Made by a program: the position numbers and the translations under genes. A DNA stretch of 36,239 nucleotides, from contig NZ_JACHID010000010.1 in assembly GCF_014203025.1 (NCBI RefSeq), forward strand, positions 76,688 through 112,926. Direction: 5' to 3'. The stretch comes from Desulfurispira natronophila. GTDB taxonomy: Bacteria > Chrysiogenota > Chrysiogenetes > Chrysiogenales > Chrysiogenaceae. The notes under the pieces are model-generated. The model was not told the origin of the DNA, did not search any database, and saw only the letters and a list, made by a program, of their open reading frames with translations. Each line of letters starts with the position of its first letter. Positions within the stretch are counted from its first letter, which is position 1. Shown here piece after piece: positions 26,432 to 34,688 of the stretch.

Positions 26432-27493
26432 ATGATGATGAATTGGAACGAAATAATTCGCCCAAGAGCGCTGGTATGCGATACCAAGACCGCCACCGAT
26501 ACATATAGCAAATTTATTGCCGAGCCCCTTGAGCGAGGATTTGGTATAACCCTGGGCAACTCCCTGCGGCGAGTTCTTCTCTCCAGCCTTGAAGGTGCAG
26601 CGGTTACCAGCATTCGCATTGAGCATGTGCTGCATGAGTTTTCCACTGTCCCCGGTGTCGTTGAGGATGTCACGGACATTATCCTCAATGTCAAGCAATT
26701 GCGCTTTAAGATGCTAAGCCCCGGAGAAAAGCAGCTCACCTTGAAGTCCAACAAGGTAGGTTCCGTCACGGCTGGAGCATTGGAATGCCCTCCCGACGTT
26801 CAGGTTTTGACACCTGATGCCGTTATCGCCACCCTGGGCCGGGAAGATGCCGAGTTGAACATGGAGCTGCGAGTGGACATCGGGCGGGCGTATCGTCTGG
26901 CTGAAGACAACAAGACTCCCGACGACACTATTGATGTTATTCCGGTGGACTCACTCTTTAACCCTGTTGTCAAAGTGAATTATCACGTTGAGCAGGCCCG
27001 TGTTGGCCAGGACACCAACTTTGATAAGTTGATTCTTGAAGTCTGGACCGATGGCAGCGTGTCCCCCGAGGATGCCGTGGCCTTCGCTGCAAAAATTATC
27101 AAGGATCAGTTGGCGATCTTTATCAACTTTGAAGATGTGGAAGAGCCAGTTGTGGTTGAGAGCGAAGATGATAATGCTGAGGAACTCTTTTCCCTGCTGG
27201 GCAAGTCAGTAGAAGAGCTGGAGCTCAGTGTTCGCTCTTATAATTGCCTCAACAATATTGATATTCGCACCATTGCCGATCTGGTCTGTCGCAGTGAAAA
27301 CGAGCTGCTGAAAACCAAGAACTTCGGCAAAAAGTCACTGCTTGAGATCAAGGAGATTCTCAAGGAGATGAACCTCACCCTGGGAATGGATCTGGAAGCC
27401 ATGGGCTACAGCTTTGAGGCCGAGGGCTCCATGGAAAGCCGTGACGACGCCGTTGAGGCGGCGGAGGAAACCGAAGAAAGTACACGAGGTTAA
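26432..27493 (+). CDS. rpoA: RNA polymerase alpha subunit
   Basis: This 353-residue subunit dimerises to nucleate polymerase assembly. The N-terminal domain has [28 protein letters not shown] split across residues 28-55. The C-terminal domain has [18 protein letters not shown] and [18 protein letters not shown], whose Arg in VRSYNCL corresponds to the UP-element and activator contact Arg265 of E. coli. It is longer than E. coli alpha (329) owing to an acidic tail (about residues 330-353). Three tandem ATG codons begin the gene, with only a weak GGGG ribosome site 11 nt upstream. Confidence 0.98.
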   Translation: MMMNWNEIIRPRALVCDTKTATDTYSKFIAEPLERGFGITLGNSLRRVLLSSLEGAAVTSIRIEHVLHEFSTVPGVVEDVTDIILNVKQLRFKMLSPGEKQLTLKSNKVGSVTAGALECPPDVQVLTPDAVIATLGREDAELNMELRVDIGRAYRLAEDNKTPDDTIDVIPVDSLFNPVVKVNYHVEQARVGQDTNFDKLILEVWTDGSVSPEDAVAFAAKIIKDQLAIFINFEDVEEPVVVESEDDNAEELFSLLGKSVEELELSVRSYNCLNNIDIRTIADLVCRSENELLKTKNFGKKSLLEIKEILKEMNLTLGMDLEAMGYSFEAEGSMESRDDAVEAAEETEESTRG

Positions 27494-27495
27494 TC

Positions 27496-27903
27496 ATGCG
27501 CCATAATTCTGGTTATAAAAAGCTGGGACGCAATAGTGCCCACCGCAAGGCCTTGCTACGAAATCTGGCTTCCAGCCTGATACAGCATGGCCGGATAGAA
27601 ACCACGGAGGCCAAAGCCAAGGCATTGCGTCCCTACGTGGAAAAGCTCATAACTCTCGGCAAGCGTGGAGATCTAAACTCTCGACGCGTTGCGCTGAGCC
27701 GGGTTCCTAACAAGGATGTTATTGGCAAGCTCTTCAGTGAAGTCGCCCCAGCCTTTGCTGAGCGACAAGGTGGATATACTCGCATTTACAAAGCGGGTTA
27801 CCGTGCCGGTGATAATGCGCCCATGGCTATTATCGAACTGGTTGAGTCTGCTGTTTCCCAAGCTGCGGAGCAGCCTGAAGAGGAAACTGCCCAGGCCGAG
27901 TGA
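27496..27903 (+). CDS. rplQ: 50S ribosomal protein L17
   Basis: This 135-residue protein lies near the tunnel exit. [28 protein letters not shown] is split over residues 1-28, then [21 protein letters not shown] and the [24 protein letters not shown] end. An acidic tail of about 16 residues follows. It starts 2 nt after rpoA and is the last gene of the supercluster. A strong terminator begins 26 nt after its stop. Confidence 0.97.
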   Translation: MRHNSGYKKLGRNSAHRKALLRNLASSLIQHGRIETTEAKAKALRPYVEKLITLGKRGDLNSRRVALSRVPNKDVIGKLFSEVAPAFAERQGGYTRIYKAGYRAGDNAPMAIIELVESAVSQAAEQPEEETAQAE

Positions 27904-27912
27904 AATAGAGTC

Positions 27913-27941
27913 TTGTAAAGACATGATGGGCATTGTACTTT
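27913..27941 (+). promoter_or_regulatory. Weak promoter candidate for serA overlapping the terminator
   Basis: TTGTAA (27913-27918), a 17-nt gap and TACTTT (27936-27941). Only 34 nt separate the terminator from the serA start, too little for a promoter, so serA either relies on this site or on read-through. Confidence 0.3.
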
Positions 27942-27962
27942 TACCGGTGCAATGCCTTTTTT
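27929..27962 (+). terminator. Intrinsic terminator after rplQ
   Basis: GGCATTGTAC (27929-27938) pairs with GTGCAATGCC (27947-27956), 10 bp including one G-T, loop 8 nt, followed directly by six T (27957-27962). It is the best terminator in the window and ends the 17.5 kb ribosomal cluster. Confidence 0.85.
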
Positions 27963-27996
27963 CGTTGGCTGCTCACACCATGCCGAGGAGAGTACT

Positions 27997-29634
27997 TTGG
28001 AATCAAAATTTACCGTACTGGTGTCTGACGATATATCTGAAAAAGGAATTGATTTGTTGCGGCAGGACCCTACCATGGCCGTGGACGTCAAGACCAAACT
28101 CAGTCGCGAGGAACTCTACGCCATTATCGGCGACTACGATGCCCTGATCACCCGCAGCATGACCACCGTAGACCAGGACTTGCTTGATCATACCAGTGGA
28201 CGACTGCGGGTAGTTGGTCGAGCCGGGGTCGGTCTGGACAATGTGGATGTAGAGGCCGCTTCCAAGATGGGTATCGTGGTTCTTAACACCCCAACTGGTA
28301 ACACACTGGCCGCTACCGAGCATACTATGGCCATGCTGCTGGCTGCTTGCCGTATGATTCCCAAAGCCCATAGCACATTGGTGGGCGGCAAATGGGATCG
28401 CAAGAGCTTTATGGGTTTCGAGCTATACCGCCGCAAGTTAGGAATTATTGGCCTGGGACGAATTGGCAGTCAGGTTGCCCGACGTGCCAAAGGCTTTGAA
28501 ATGGAAATCTATGCCTATGATCCATACATACTGCGGGAAAAGGCCGAGTCTCTGGGAGTAAAACTCCTCCCCAGCCTGGACGAGTTGCTCGAGACCGTTG
28601 ATATTATCACTCTGCACACCCCCCGCACTCCGGAAACCCTTGGCATGATCGGCACCCGTGAGCTGAACCTGCTCCCAGATGGAGCTATCGTGGTCAATGT
28701 GGCTCGCGGGGGACTGATTGTGGAGGAAGAACTCCACAGCGCCCTGCAGTCAGGTAAACTGCGTGCTGCGGCGGTGGATGTTTTCGACGTTGAGCCAGCC
28801 GTGGACAACAAGCTGCTGGAGCTGGACAACATAGTTGTAACCCCCCACCTGGGTGCCAATACCGATGCCAGCCAGATAAACGTGGCCGTGATGGTGGCTC
28901 AGCAGGTGATGAACGTCCTTAAAGGTGAGGATTACGAAGGAGCTGTCAACATTCCTTCTGTGCTAACCAAGTTGACCGACGACTTCCGCATCTATTTCGA
29001 GCTGGCGGAAAAAATGGGCAAGATACTGGGTAGCATGATTGGAGAAGCCATTGAGGAGTGCTCCCTGGTTTACCGTGGAGAACTGTTTGATCGCGAGTTT
29101 GGCCCCCGCTCCTTTGATGTACCCCTGAATCTCCTACCCTTCAGCGTGGCAGCCCTCAAAGGAATCATGGAGCCCAAGATCCAGGATGGTGTCAGCTATA
29201 TCAGCGCTCCCTACATCATGCGCGAGCGTGGTATACGTATCGAGGAGAAAAAAGTTTCCGCCAGCCACGATTACCACGCCACGGTGGAGATTATTGTCAA
29301 AACCGAAACCCAGACACGTTCGATAGTGGGTACCGTTTTTGAAAACGCCATGGACCGGGTAGTGCGCCTGGATGAATACGAAGTTGACTTTGACCCTCAG
29401 CCCCCGATGCTGATTTTCCGCAACGAGGATCGCAACGGCCTGATCGGAGAAGTAGCCTCCCTGCTGGGAAATGCGGGTATCAATATATCTCACTTTGCTC
29501 TCAATCGCCACCCACGTGGCCAAACGGCACTGGGAGTGGTTAATACCAACCAGAAAGTATCGGCAGATATTCTGGAGCGCGTGGAGAGTATCGACGGCAT
29601 TCTTGGTGCCTGGGCCATCGGTAGTCGCTCCTGA
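27997..29634 (+). CDS. serA: D-3-phosphoglycerate dehydrogenase, long ACT-domain type
   Basis: This 545-residue enzyme oxidises 3-phosphoglycerate with NAD+ in the first step of serine synthesis. The Rossmann motif GLGRIG is at 152-157, catalytic Arg near 237 (VNVARGG), Glu in the DVEPA segment, and catalytic His near 284 (VVTPHLGANT). After the catalytic domain comes an allosteric substrate-binding-like region and a C-terminal ACT domain (MLIFRNEDRNGLIGEVASLL) for serine feedback. The start is TTG at 27997 with GAGGAG 6 nt upstream. The ATG at 27952 lies in the terminator hairpin and adds 15 non-homologous residues, so it is rejected. ribF follows after 2 nt. Confidence 0.95.
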   Translation: MESKFTVLVSDDISEKGIDLLRQDPTMAVDVKTKLSREELYAIIGDYDALITRSMTTVDQDLLDHTSGRLRVVGRAGVGLDNVDVEAASKMGIVVLNTPTGNTLAATEHTMAMLLAACRMIPKAHSTLVGGKWDRKSFMGFELYRRKLGIIGLGRIGSQVARRAKGFEMEIYAYDPYILREKAESLGVKLLPSLDELLETVDIITLHTPRTPETLGMIGTRELNLLPDGAIVVNVARGGLIVEEELHSALQSGKLRAAAVDVFDVEPAVDNKLLELDNIVVTPHLGANTDASQINVAVMVAQQVMNVLKGEDYEGAVNIPSVLTKLTDDFRIYFELAEKMGKILGSMIGEAIEECSLVYRGELFDREFGPRSFDVPLNLLPFSVAALKGIMEPKIQDGVSYISAPYIMRERGIRIEEKKVSASHDYHATVEIIVKTETQTRSIVGTVFENAMDRVVRLDEYEVDFDPQPPMLIFRNEDRNGLIGEVASLLGNAGINISHFALNRHPRGQTALGVVNTNQKVSADILERVESIDGILGAWAIGSRS

Positions 29635-29636
29635 GT

Positions 29637-30569
29637 ATGGAAATATATCAGCACATCGACCAGGTGCCGCAGCTTGCTCACCGCAGCCCGGTGCTGACTA
29701 TAGGAAACTTTGATGGTGTTCACCTGGGCCACCGCAAAATCTTTGAGCGTCTGCTTAGTTGTGCCGACGAGGCAAATGGAGCAGCCCTGTGCCTGACCTT
29801 TGACCCTCACCCCCTGAAGGTACTGCGGGACGAGTCTATTAAGCTGTTGGTAGCACGGGAAGAGAAGATCCGCATACTTCGTCGCCTGGGAATAAGCGGA
29901 CTCATACTCCACCCCTTTGACCCGGGTTTTGCCGCTTTAAGTCCAGAAGCCTTTGTGCAGCAAATACTCAAGGAGCGCCTGGGTGTGCGCAAGTTAGTGG
30001 TTGGTTACGACTACGCCTTTGGTAAAGATCGTCGCGGTGATCAGCATTTCTTTGACGGCCTGCACCAGCGGGGCGAACTGGAAGTTGAGGTGGTACCAGC
30101 ACTGCAGATTGATGGTCAGATTGTCAGCTCATCCCTGATACGCCATTTGGTGGAGCAGGGTGATGTGGATGTTGTGCCACGCTACCTTGGGCGCCCGTAT
30201 ACGCTGTCAGGCCTCGTAATGGAAGGCGACCACCGGGGCAAGAAAATTGGATTTCCTACCGCTAATTTGGCCTATATCCAGGAGCTTCTCCCCCCCACCG
30301 GTGTTTACGCCACCATTGTGCGCATCGGACAGAAGTCGTTTGTTGGAGTGACCAATATTGGCTACAATCCAACATTTGTTCAGCGACGGGCCGTTTCGGT
30401 GGAGACACATATTCTGGACTTTGACGGAGACATATACCGTATGGAAATAGAGGTTGCCTTTCTGGAGAAAATCCGTGACGAGAAGAAGTTTCAGTCGGTT
30501 TCGGAACTGGTAAACCAGATTGAGCGGGACGTGGCTCATACCCGCCGAAAAGTAACCCCGCCGGAATAA
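29637..30569 (+). CDS. ribF: Bifunctional riboflavin kinase / FAD synthetase
   Basis: This 310-residue enzyme makes FMN from riboflavin and then FAD. The N-terminal nucleotidyltransferase has LTIGNFDGVHLGHR and the SSSLIRHLVEQGDV helix. The C-terminal kinase has GDHRGKKIGFPTANL with the PTAN motif, and TGVYATIVRIG. Both halves are complete. The ATG is 2 nt after the serA TGA with no obvious ribosome site of its own, so translation is probably coupled to serA. Length (about 305-315) is normal. Confidence 0.96.
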   Translation: MEIYQHIDQVPQLAHRSPVLTIGNFDGVHLGHRKIFERLLSCADEANGAALCLTFDPHPLKVLRDESIKLLVAREEKIRILRRLGISGLILHPFDPGFAALSPEAFVQQILKERLGVRKLVVGYDYAFGKDRRGDQHFFDGLHQRGELEVEVVPALQIDGQIVSSSLIRHLVEQGDVDVVPRYLGRPYTLSGLVMEGDHRGKKIGFPTANLAYIQELLPPTGVYATIVRIGQKSFVGVTNIGYNPTFVQRRAVSVETHILDFDGDIYRMEIEVAFLEKIRDEKKFQSVSELVNQIERDVAHTRRKVTPPE

Positions 30570-30594
30570 TCTCAACCCAAGAGGAGGAGCGTCC

Positions 30595-31575
30595 ATGGAA
30601 AGTGGCAGCAAGAAAAAAGGGGATAGCCGAGGTGAGCGGCTGCATAAGCGCCCCCTGGAGGTGCTGGAGTTTATTGTGCAAAGTGAGGAACACGGTACTC
30701 TCGTGGAAAAGTCATTTGCTATTAATGTTATCCGTGTCAAGGAAATCATCAAGCGCCCCAAAGTGACCCACATTATAGATGCAGATCCCGCCGTCCTTGG
30801 AGTCTTTCACTTACGCGAAGACCTGGTGCCCATGGTGGACCTCCCCGGCTGGTTAGGACTCACCAGTCCCCAGCAGGGTGAAGTGGTGATAGTTACCGAC
30901 CTCAACGAGCACTTCAACGGCTTTGTGGTGCACAGCATCAAAAAGATTCACCATCTGAGCTGGGACGATGTTCGCATACCCGATAAAATTGATCGCAACG
31001 AAACAGAGTTTATTGCCGGCATCATCAGCATGGAGGGCCGCCTCATCATGATGCTGGATTTTGAAACTATTTTTGCCGAACTTACTCGCAGCGAAATCAA
31101 GATAGATATCAGCCGATTCGAGCCTATGTACTTTGCCGACCGCGAAGACTACACCGTTCTGGTGGTGGATGATTCGGCCTTTTCCCGCAACTACGCCCAG
31201 CGCGTCTTTGAGACCATTGGCTACCAGGTGGTCACCGCCGCCAATGGTGTCGAAGCACTGGATATTCTGCGCAGTGCGGACAACCCTATCAGCTTTGTCT
31301 TTACCGATCTGGAAATGCCTCAGATGGACGGTGGCGAGCTTCTGGAGAGAGTACGTCTTGACCGGGACATCCAGGAAATCCCGGGCCTGATTGCCACTTC
31401 CCTGACTAACCTGGTATCTCAAGAGAGTCAGAAAGACGAGGAGGAGCGCTCCGGCAAACCCCCCATATTTGCCAAAAAAGATATGTTTGGCATTATTGAA
31501 GCGGTGGACAAGTCCTTGGGCGTTGATCCCAACGAATTGCCCAGCCAGTGGGACTCCTATGGTAAGGAAACCTGA
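30595..31575 (+). CDS. cheV: Chemotaxis adaptor CheV (CheW domain plus receiver)
   Basis: This 326-residue fusion has an N-terminal CheW-like SH3 domain (about 25-175) that couples receptors to CheA and a C-terminal receiver (about 187-312) that tunes it by phosphorylation. The receiver has Asp192/Asp193 (VVDDS), phospho-acceptor Asp238 in VFTDLEMPQMDG, Thr268/Ser269 in LIATSL and a Lys pair near 294-295. These are the expected active-site residues. ATG at 30595 has GAGGAGGAG 5 nt upstream. Being next to metabolic genes rather than a che cluster is common for cheV. No terminator is visible after it. Confidence 0.93.
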   Translation: MESGSKKKGDSRGERLHKRPLEVLEFIVQSEEHGTLVEKSFAINVIRVKEIIKRPKVTHIIDADPAVLGVFHLREDLVPMVDLPGWLGLTSPQQGEVVIVTDLNEHFNGFVVHSIKKIHHLSWDDVRIPDKIDRNETEFIAGIISMEGRLIMMLDFETIFAELTRSEIKIDISRFEPMYFADREDYTVLVVDDSAFSRNYAQRVFETIGYQVVTAANGVEALDILRSADNPISFVFTDLEMPQMDGGELLERVRLDRDIQEIPGLIATSLTNLVSQESQKDEEERSGKPPIFAKKDMFGIIEAVDKSLGVDPNELPSQWDSYGKET

Positions 31576-31853
31576 ATCCAGCATGAGTCACGAACCGTAA
31601 ACATCCACGCTATGCCACAAATACCCATGTGCCTATCAACCGCCGGTAGCACAGCCGTGCCTCCGCCAGTGCTCCTTCCCGCGACGATGGATGGACAGGA
31701 CAAAAGGGATACGAGAGTGATCAGCTGGTAGCGTGTAGAAGGGAGCTGGCAGGAGTGGCGAGCTGTCAGATAAAACTTGCGATAGGGTGAATAAGCGGAG
31801 AGCATCCACCCTATCGCTGACCCAAATAATTACGAGTAAATCAAGGAGCCCCC
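31576..31853 (+). promoter_or_regulatory. prfC leader with long inverted repeat
   Basis: This 278-nt spacer carries no gene. GCGATAGGGTG (31779-31789) and CACCCTATCGC (31807-31817) form a perfect 11-bp inverted repeat around a 17-nt interval, ending 36 nt before prfC. No T-tract follows, so it is not an ordinary terminator. No confident promoter could be identified. Confidence 0.5.
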
Positions 31854-33440
31854 GTGTCCAGTAAACTTTCCCAGGAAATCGATCGGCGTCGGACATTCGG
31901 CATCATTTCTCACCCCGATGCCGGCAAGACCACTCTCACCGAAAAACTGCTGCTTTTTGGCGGCGCCATTCAGATGGCGGGCACTGTCAAGTCACGTAAA
32001 TCCGACCGTCACGCCACCAGCGACTGGATGGCCATCGAGCAGCAGCGGGGCATTTCGGTAACATCGTCGGTGATGAAGTTCATTTACCGCGACCGGGAAA
32101 TCAATCTGCTGGACACCCCGGGCCACAAAGACTTTTCCGAAGATACCTATCGGGTACTGACCGCTGTGGACAGCGCCATGATGGTCATCGACAGCGCCAA
32201 GGGGGTCGAGGCTCAGACAGAAAAACTGATGGAAGTGTGCCGCATGCGCAACACTCCTATCATCACTTTTATCAACAAGCTCGACCGCGAAGGCATGGAG
32301 CCTCTGGATATTCTTTCCGATATCGAAGACAAACTCCAGATAGAGTGTGTACCCCTTTCCTGGCCCATCGGCATGGGCAAACGCTTTCGCGGTGTTTACG
32401 ATCGCTACCACCAACAGCTGCACCTTTTTACTCCCGGCAAAGCCATGCGAGGCGATGAAGAAGGGATTACCATCACCGACCTGGCCGACAGCCAGTTGGA
32501 TGAGCTGCTGGGCTCCCAGGCCGATGAGCTGCGGGAGGAACTGGAGCTGCTGGAGGGCGCTGCTTCTCCCCTGGATCGAGACCAGTTCTTGCAGGGTACC
32601 CAGACCCCGGTGTTTTTTGGCAGTGCCATTAACAACTTTGGTGTAAGGGAACTGCTGGACGCCTTTATCGAAATGGCCCCCTCTCCAGGTCCGCGGCAGA
32701 CGGTACAGCGTGAAGTTCAGCCGCAGGAAGAAGACTTTTCCGGCTTCGTATTTAAAATCCAGGCCAACATGGACCCCGCCCATCGCGACCGCATCGCTTT
32801 TTTGCGTATCTGTTCCGGCACCTTCACCCGTGGCATGAAAGTGCGTCACCACCGCATTGGCAAGGATATCAGCATCCCCAATGCCACCATTTTTATGGCC
32901 CAGGATCGCGCCGGAGTGGAAGAAGCCTTCCCCGGCGACATCATTGGTCTGCATAATCACGGTACCATCAAGATTGGTGACACCTTTACTACCAAAGAAC
33001 CTCTGCAGTTCACCGGCATCCCCAACTTCGCCCCCGAAATCTTCCAGAAAGTCGTGCTACGGGACCCACTGCGCTCCAAGCAGCTGCACAAAGGGCTGCT
33101 GCAGCTTTCAGAAGAAGGCGCCGTGCAGGTCTTTCGCCCACTCATGGGCAACGAAATCATCCTGGGTGCCGTAGGCGTACTGCAGTTCGACGTGACCATG
33201 GCCCGCCTGAAAAACGAGTATAATGTGGAAGCCATCTATCAGCCCGCACAGTATTTCACCGCCCGCTGGATTGGCGGGGAGAAGAAGCAGCTGGTCGAGT
33301 TTGAAAAGAAGTTGCGCGCCAACCTCTTCCACGACGCCGAAGATCACCTCACCTACCTGGCCCCCAACAAATGGAACCTGGACTACGTGATGGAACAGTG
33401 GCCCGATATCCGCTTCCTGAAGACCCGGGAGCATGGCTGA
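31854..33440 (+). CDS. prfC: Peptide chain release factor 3
   Basis: This 528-residue GTPase recycles RF1/RF2 from the ribosome after termination. GTPase motifs are [11 protein letters not shown] at 20-30, the RF3-specific [13 protein letters not shown] segment, [14 protein letters not shown] and NKLDREG. It lacks EF-G domains IV and V, and length is that of RF3 (about 527-530). The start is GTG at 31854 with AAGGAG upstream, because [25 protein letters not shown] matches the family N terminus. RF3 is patchily distributed in bacteria, so it was probably acquired or retained selectively. Both neighbours are separated by long spacers. Confidence 0.97.
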   Translation: MSSKLSQEIDRRRTFGIISHPDAGKTTLTEKLLLFGGAIQMAGTVKSRKSDRHATSDWMAIEQQRGISVTSSVMKFIYRDREINLLDTPGHKDFSEDTYRVLTAVDSAMMVIDSAKGVEAQTEKLMEVCRMRNTPIITFINKLDREGMEPLDILSDIEDKLQIECVPLSWPIGMGKRFRGVYDRYHQQLHLFTPGKAMRGDEEGITITDLADSQLDELLGSQADELREELELLEGAASPLDRDQFLQGTQTPVFFGSAINNFGVRELLDAFIEMAPSPGPRQTVQREVQPQEEDFSGFVFKIQANMDPAHRDRIAFLRICSGTFTRGMKVRHHRIGKDISIPNATIFMAQDRAGVEEAFPGDIIGLHNHGTIKIGDTFTTKEPLQFTGIPNFAPEIFQKVVLRDPLRSKQLHKGLLQLSEEGAVQVFRPLMGNEIILGAVGVLQFDVTMARLKNEYNVEAIYQPAQYFTARWIGGEKKQLVEFEKKLRANLFHDAEDHLTYLAPNKWNLDYVMEQWPDIRFLKTREHG

Positions 33441-33480
33441 GTCAAGATTTTGCTGCTTTCTCGACAGAAAGAGGGTCTCA

Positions 33481-33510
33481 CACAAAGGCCACAAAGCCCT
33501 CAAAGAAAGG
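33481..33510 (+). repeat. Degenerate CACAAAG tandem repeat
   Basis: Three units in register: CACAAAGGC (33481-33489), CACAAAGCC (33490-33498) and CTCAAAGAAAGG (33499-33510). Similar short CAC/AAAG repeats are familiar in intergenic DNA of many environmental bacteria, with unknown function. Confidence 0.5.
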
Positions 33511-33688
33511 CAATCGCAACCATTCACGACTCTCAGTGATTTCCAGTAGGGGCGCCAGTGTTCCGAATCCAGTGGACGATTCTGCCAGGCTTTCACATCA
33601 TCAATCATCGCATCGCTTACCTGAGAATCAGGGCAGGGGATACAACCAACTGGACGCTTACACAAAATAGCTTACATTCTCATTTTCC

Positions 33689-33717
33689 TTGCCGGATTTG
33701 ACAGAGTGCCCCATAAT
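33689..33717 (+). promoter_or_regulatory. Promoter candidate of the toxin-antitoxin pair
   Basis: TTGCCG (33689-33694), a 17-nt gap and CATAAT (33712-33717). A perfect TTGACA at 33698-33703 lacks a -10 at good spacing. The antitoxin starts about 80 nt downstream. Confidence 0.4.
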
Positions 33718-33725
33718 ATAGTTAC

Positions 33726-33755
33726 ATTCACAGGGTGAATTCATTAACCGTGAAT
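33726..33755. promoter_or_regulatory. Symmetric operator candidate upstream of antitoxin
   Basis: ATTCAC (33726-33731) and GTGAAT (33735-33740) are an inverted pair 3 nt apart, and a third GTGAAT lies at 33750-33755. The position just downstream of the promoter fits autorepression by an antitoxin dimer. Confidence 0.35.
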
Positions 33756-33799
33756 ATCTGAATTACGGAAAATCATGCAGCTTGCCAGGAGTCACCGCC

Positions 33800-34078
33800 A
33801 TGAAAATGAATACCCTTACAGAGCAACTGATACAGGAGATTGAAACCCTTCCTCCACCACTCCAGCAAGAGGCGTTGCACTTTGCCGAGTTTCTCAAGTC
33901 GAAGCGAAGTCAGGAAGAGGCGACTACTGTGGAGTGCAGCGATGAGCATAATGGTGCAAAGCTGGCACGAATCATGTCTGAAATAGCCGCACGGGGTAAT
34001 GCTTTTCAGGAGATTGAAGATCCCACCGTCTGGCAGCGGGAGATCCGCAAAGATCGCCTGTTGCCGGGAAGGGGGTAG
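33800..34078 (+). CDS. DUF2281-type antitoxin (VapB-like)
   Basis: The protein has 92 residues. TEQLIQEIETLPPPLQQEALHFAEFLKSKR near the N terminus (residues 7-36) is the DUF2281 helix pattern seen in antitoxins paired with PIN toxins. The middle is polar, and the C terminus (VWQREIRKDRLLPGRG) is the sort of basic tail that blocks a PIN active site. ATG at 33800 is chosen because AGGAG lies 9 nt upstream. An in-frame TTG at 33782 is rejected. The stop is 2 nt before the toxin GTG, as expected for a co-translated pair. The reading frame is intact although its toxin is not. Confidence 0.75.
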   Translation: MKMNTLTEQLIQEIETLPPPLQQEALHFAEFLKSKRSQEEATTVECSDEHNGAKLARIMSEIAARGNAFQEIEDPTVWQREIRKDRLLPGRG

Positions 34079-34080
34079 TC

Positions 34081-34448
34081 GTGCTGCTCGACAGCAATAT
34101 CTTTATCTATGCGATTCAGCCCCCGTACCAGTCTTTGCGCGACTGGCTCTTTCAGCAGCAGGTCATGGCATCAGATATTACCCGGCTTGAAGTGCTGGGC
34201 TATCACAAGCTGCATGAACTTGATAAGCGTGACCTGACCCGGCTGTTTGAACTGACAGTGCTTTGTCCTCTGTCATCAGACGTTGTGACGACCGCGATCA
34301 GGCTCAGGCAGCAGCGAAAAATGTCTCTGGGGATGGAATCATTGCCGCCACTGCGCTTACTGGCCAACTGACCCTGGTGACTCGCAATGTGGCCGACTTT
34401 GATTGGATTGAAGGTTTGACGCTGATGAATCCATTTGCAGCTTGCTGA
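34081..34448 (+). pseudogene. PIN-domain toxin (VapC-like), broken by a -1 frameshift
   Basis: The frame begins with GTG at 34081 and reads MLLDSNIFIYAIQ with Asp4, the first PIN acidic residue, then DITRLEVLGYH with Glu37. Near 34329-34332 (a run of four G) the frame changes. The original frame ends at 34371 after about 96 residues. Reading on in the shifted frame gives DGIIAATALTGQLTLVTRN, then VADFDWIEG, the usual PIN C terminus with its further acidic residues, to a TGA at 34448. Adding one G restores a 122-residue toxin of normal length. Without it the predicted ribonuclease lacks its third acidic residue. Alternatives are a sequencing error in the G run or a programmed frameshift. Confidence 0.75.
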
Positions 34449-34510
34449 AATATCTCAAACGAACTATGGGCTCACGAAGGCGCCAGAAAAGGTAGAGAGA
34501 AGGAATTGAC

Positions 34511-34540
34511 CGCGAATACACGCGAATGAACGCAAATCTA
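34511..34540 (+). repeat. Decameric CGCGAAT tandem repeat
   Basis: Three exact-register 10-mers: CGCGAATACA, CGCGAATGAA and CGCAAATCTA. They occur about 60 nt after the toxin remnant, in register with a preceding ACC-like motif. Such CGCGAAT-type repeats recur in intergenic DNA of many genomes. Confidence 0.6.
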
Positions 34541-34547
34541 GTAGAAT

Positions 34548-34587
34548 GAAACAGGTCTCTCGCCTGTTTCCTGCGGCTCTGCGAGAG
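34548..34587 (+). other. Two overlapping, mutually exclusive hairpins
   Basis: GAAACAGG (34548-34555) pairs with CCTGTTTC (34563-34570), 8 bp. CTCTCGC (34557-34563) pairs with GCGAGAG (34581-34587), 7 bp. They share bases, so only one can form at a time. Confidence 0.5.
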
Positions 34588-34627
34588 GAATCTTGTATTC
34601 GAAAAAATCCTGAGTGAATGCAAAACA

Positions 34628-34657
34628 CACAGCCCACGGCGTATACCGTGGGCTGTG
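34628..34657 (-). terminator. Intrinsic terminator of the minus-strand surface-protein gene
   Basis: A perfect 12-bp stem, CACAGCCCACGG (34628-34639) with CCGTGGGCTGTG (34646-34657), 6-nt loop. On the minus strand it is followed by TGTTTTG, a short T-tract. It lies 31 nt after the stop of the gene at 34689. Confidence 0.65.
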
Positions 34658-34688
34658 GCGTTAGCAGCTACAAGCGGGTTTCACCTGT

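Larger units (their letters stand above)
33441..33799. other. 359-nt spacer with short repeats and toxin-antitoxin promoter
   Basis: No gene is visible. A run of CACAAAG-like units at 33481-33510 lies near the prfC end. The 3' part is AT-rich and contains the probable promoter and symmetric operator of the downstream toxin-antitoxin pair. The 150 nt between them are unexplained. Confidence 0.6.

Noticed and set aside
27952-27996. Upstream ATG extension of serA
   Set aside because: Lies within the terminator hairpin, lacks a ribosome site, and adds residues that do not match the family. TTG at 27997 has GAGGAG at good spacing.
33481-34540. CACAAAG and CGCGAAT repeats as a CRISPR array
   Set aside because: Units are 9-12 nt, directly adjacent, without unique spacers of CRISPR length. 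No cas genes are nearby.
34357-34623. 88-codon minus-strand open frame across the toxin remnant and repeats
   Set aside because: Spans the tandem repeats and hairpins, has no motif, and is antisense to the toxin remnant.
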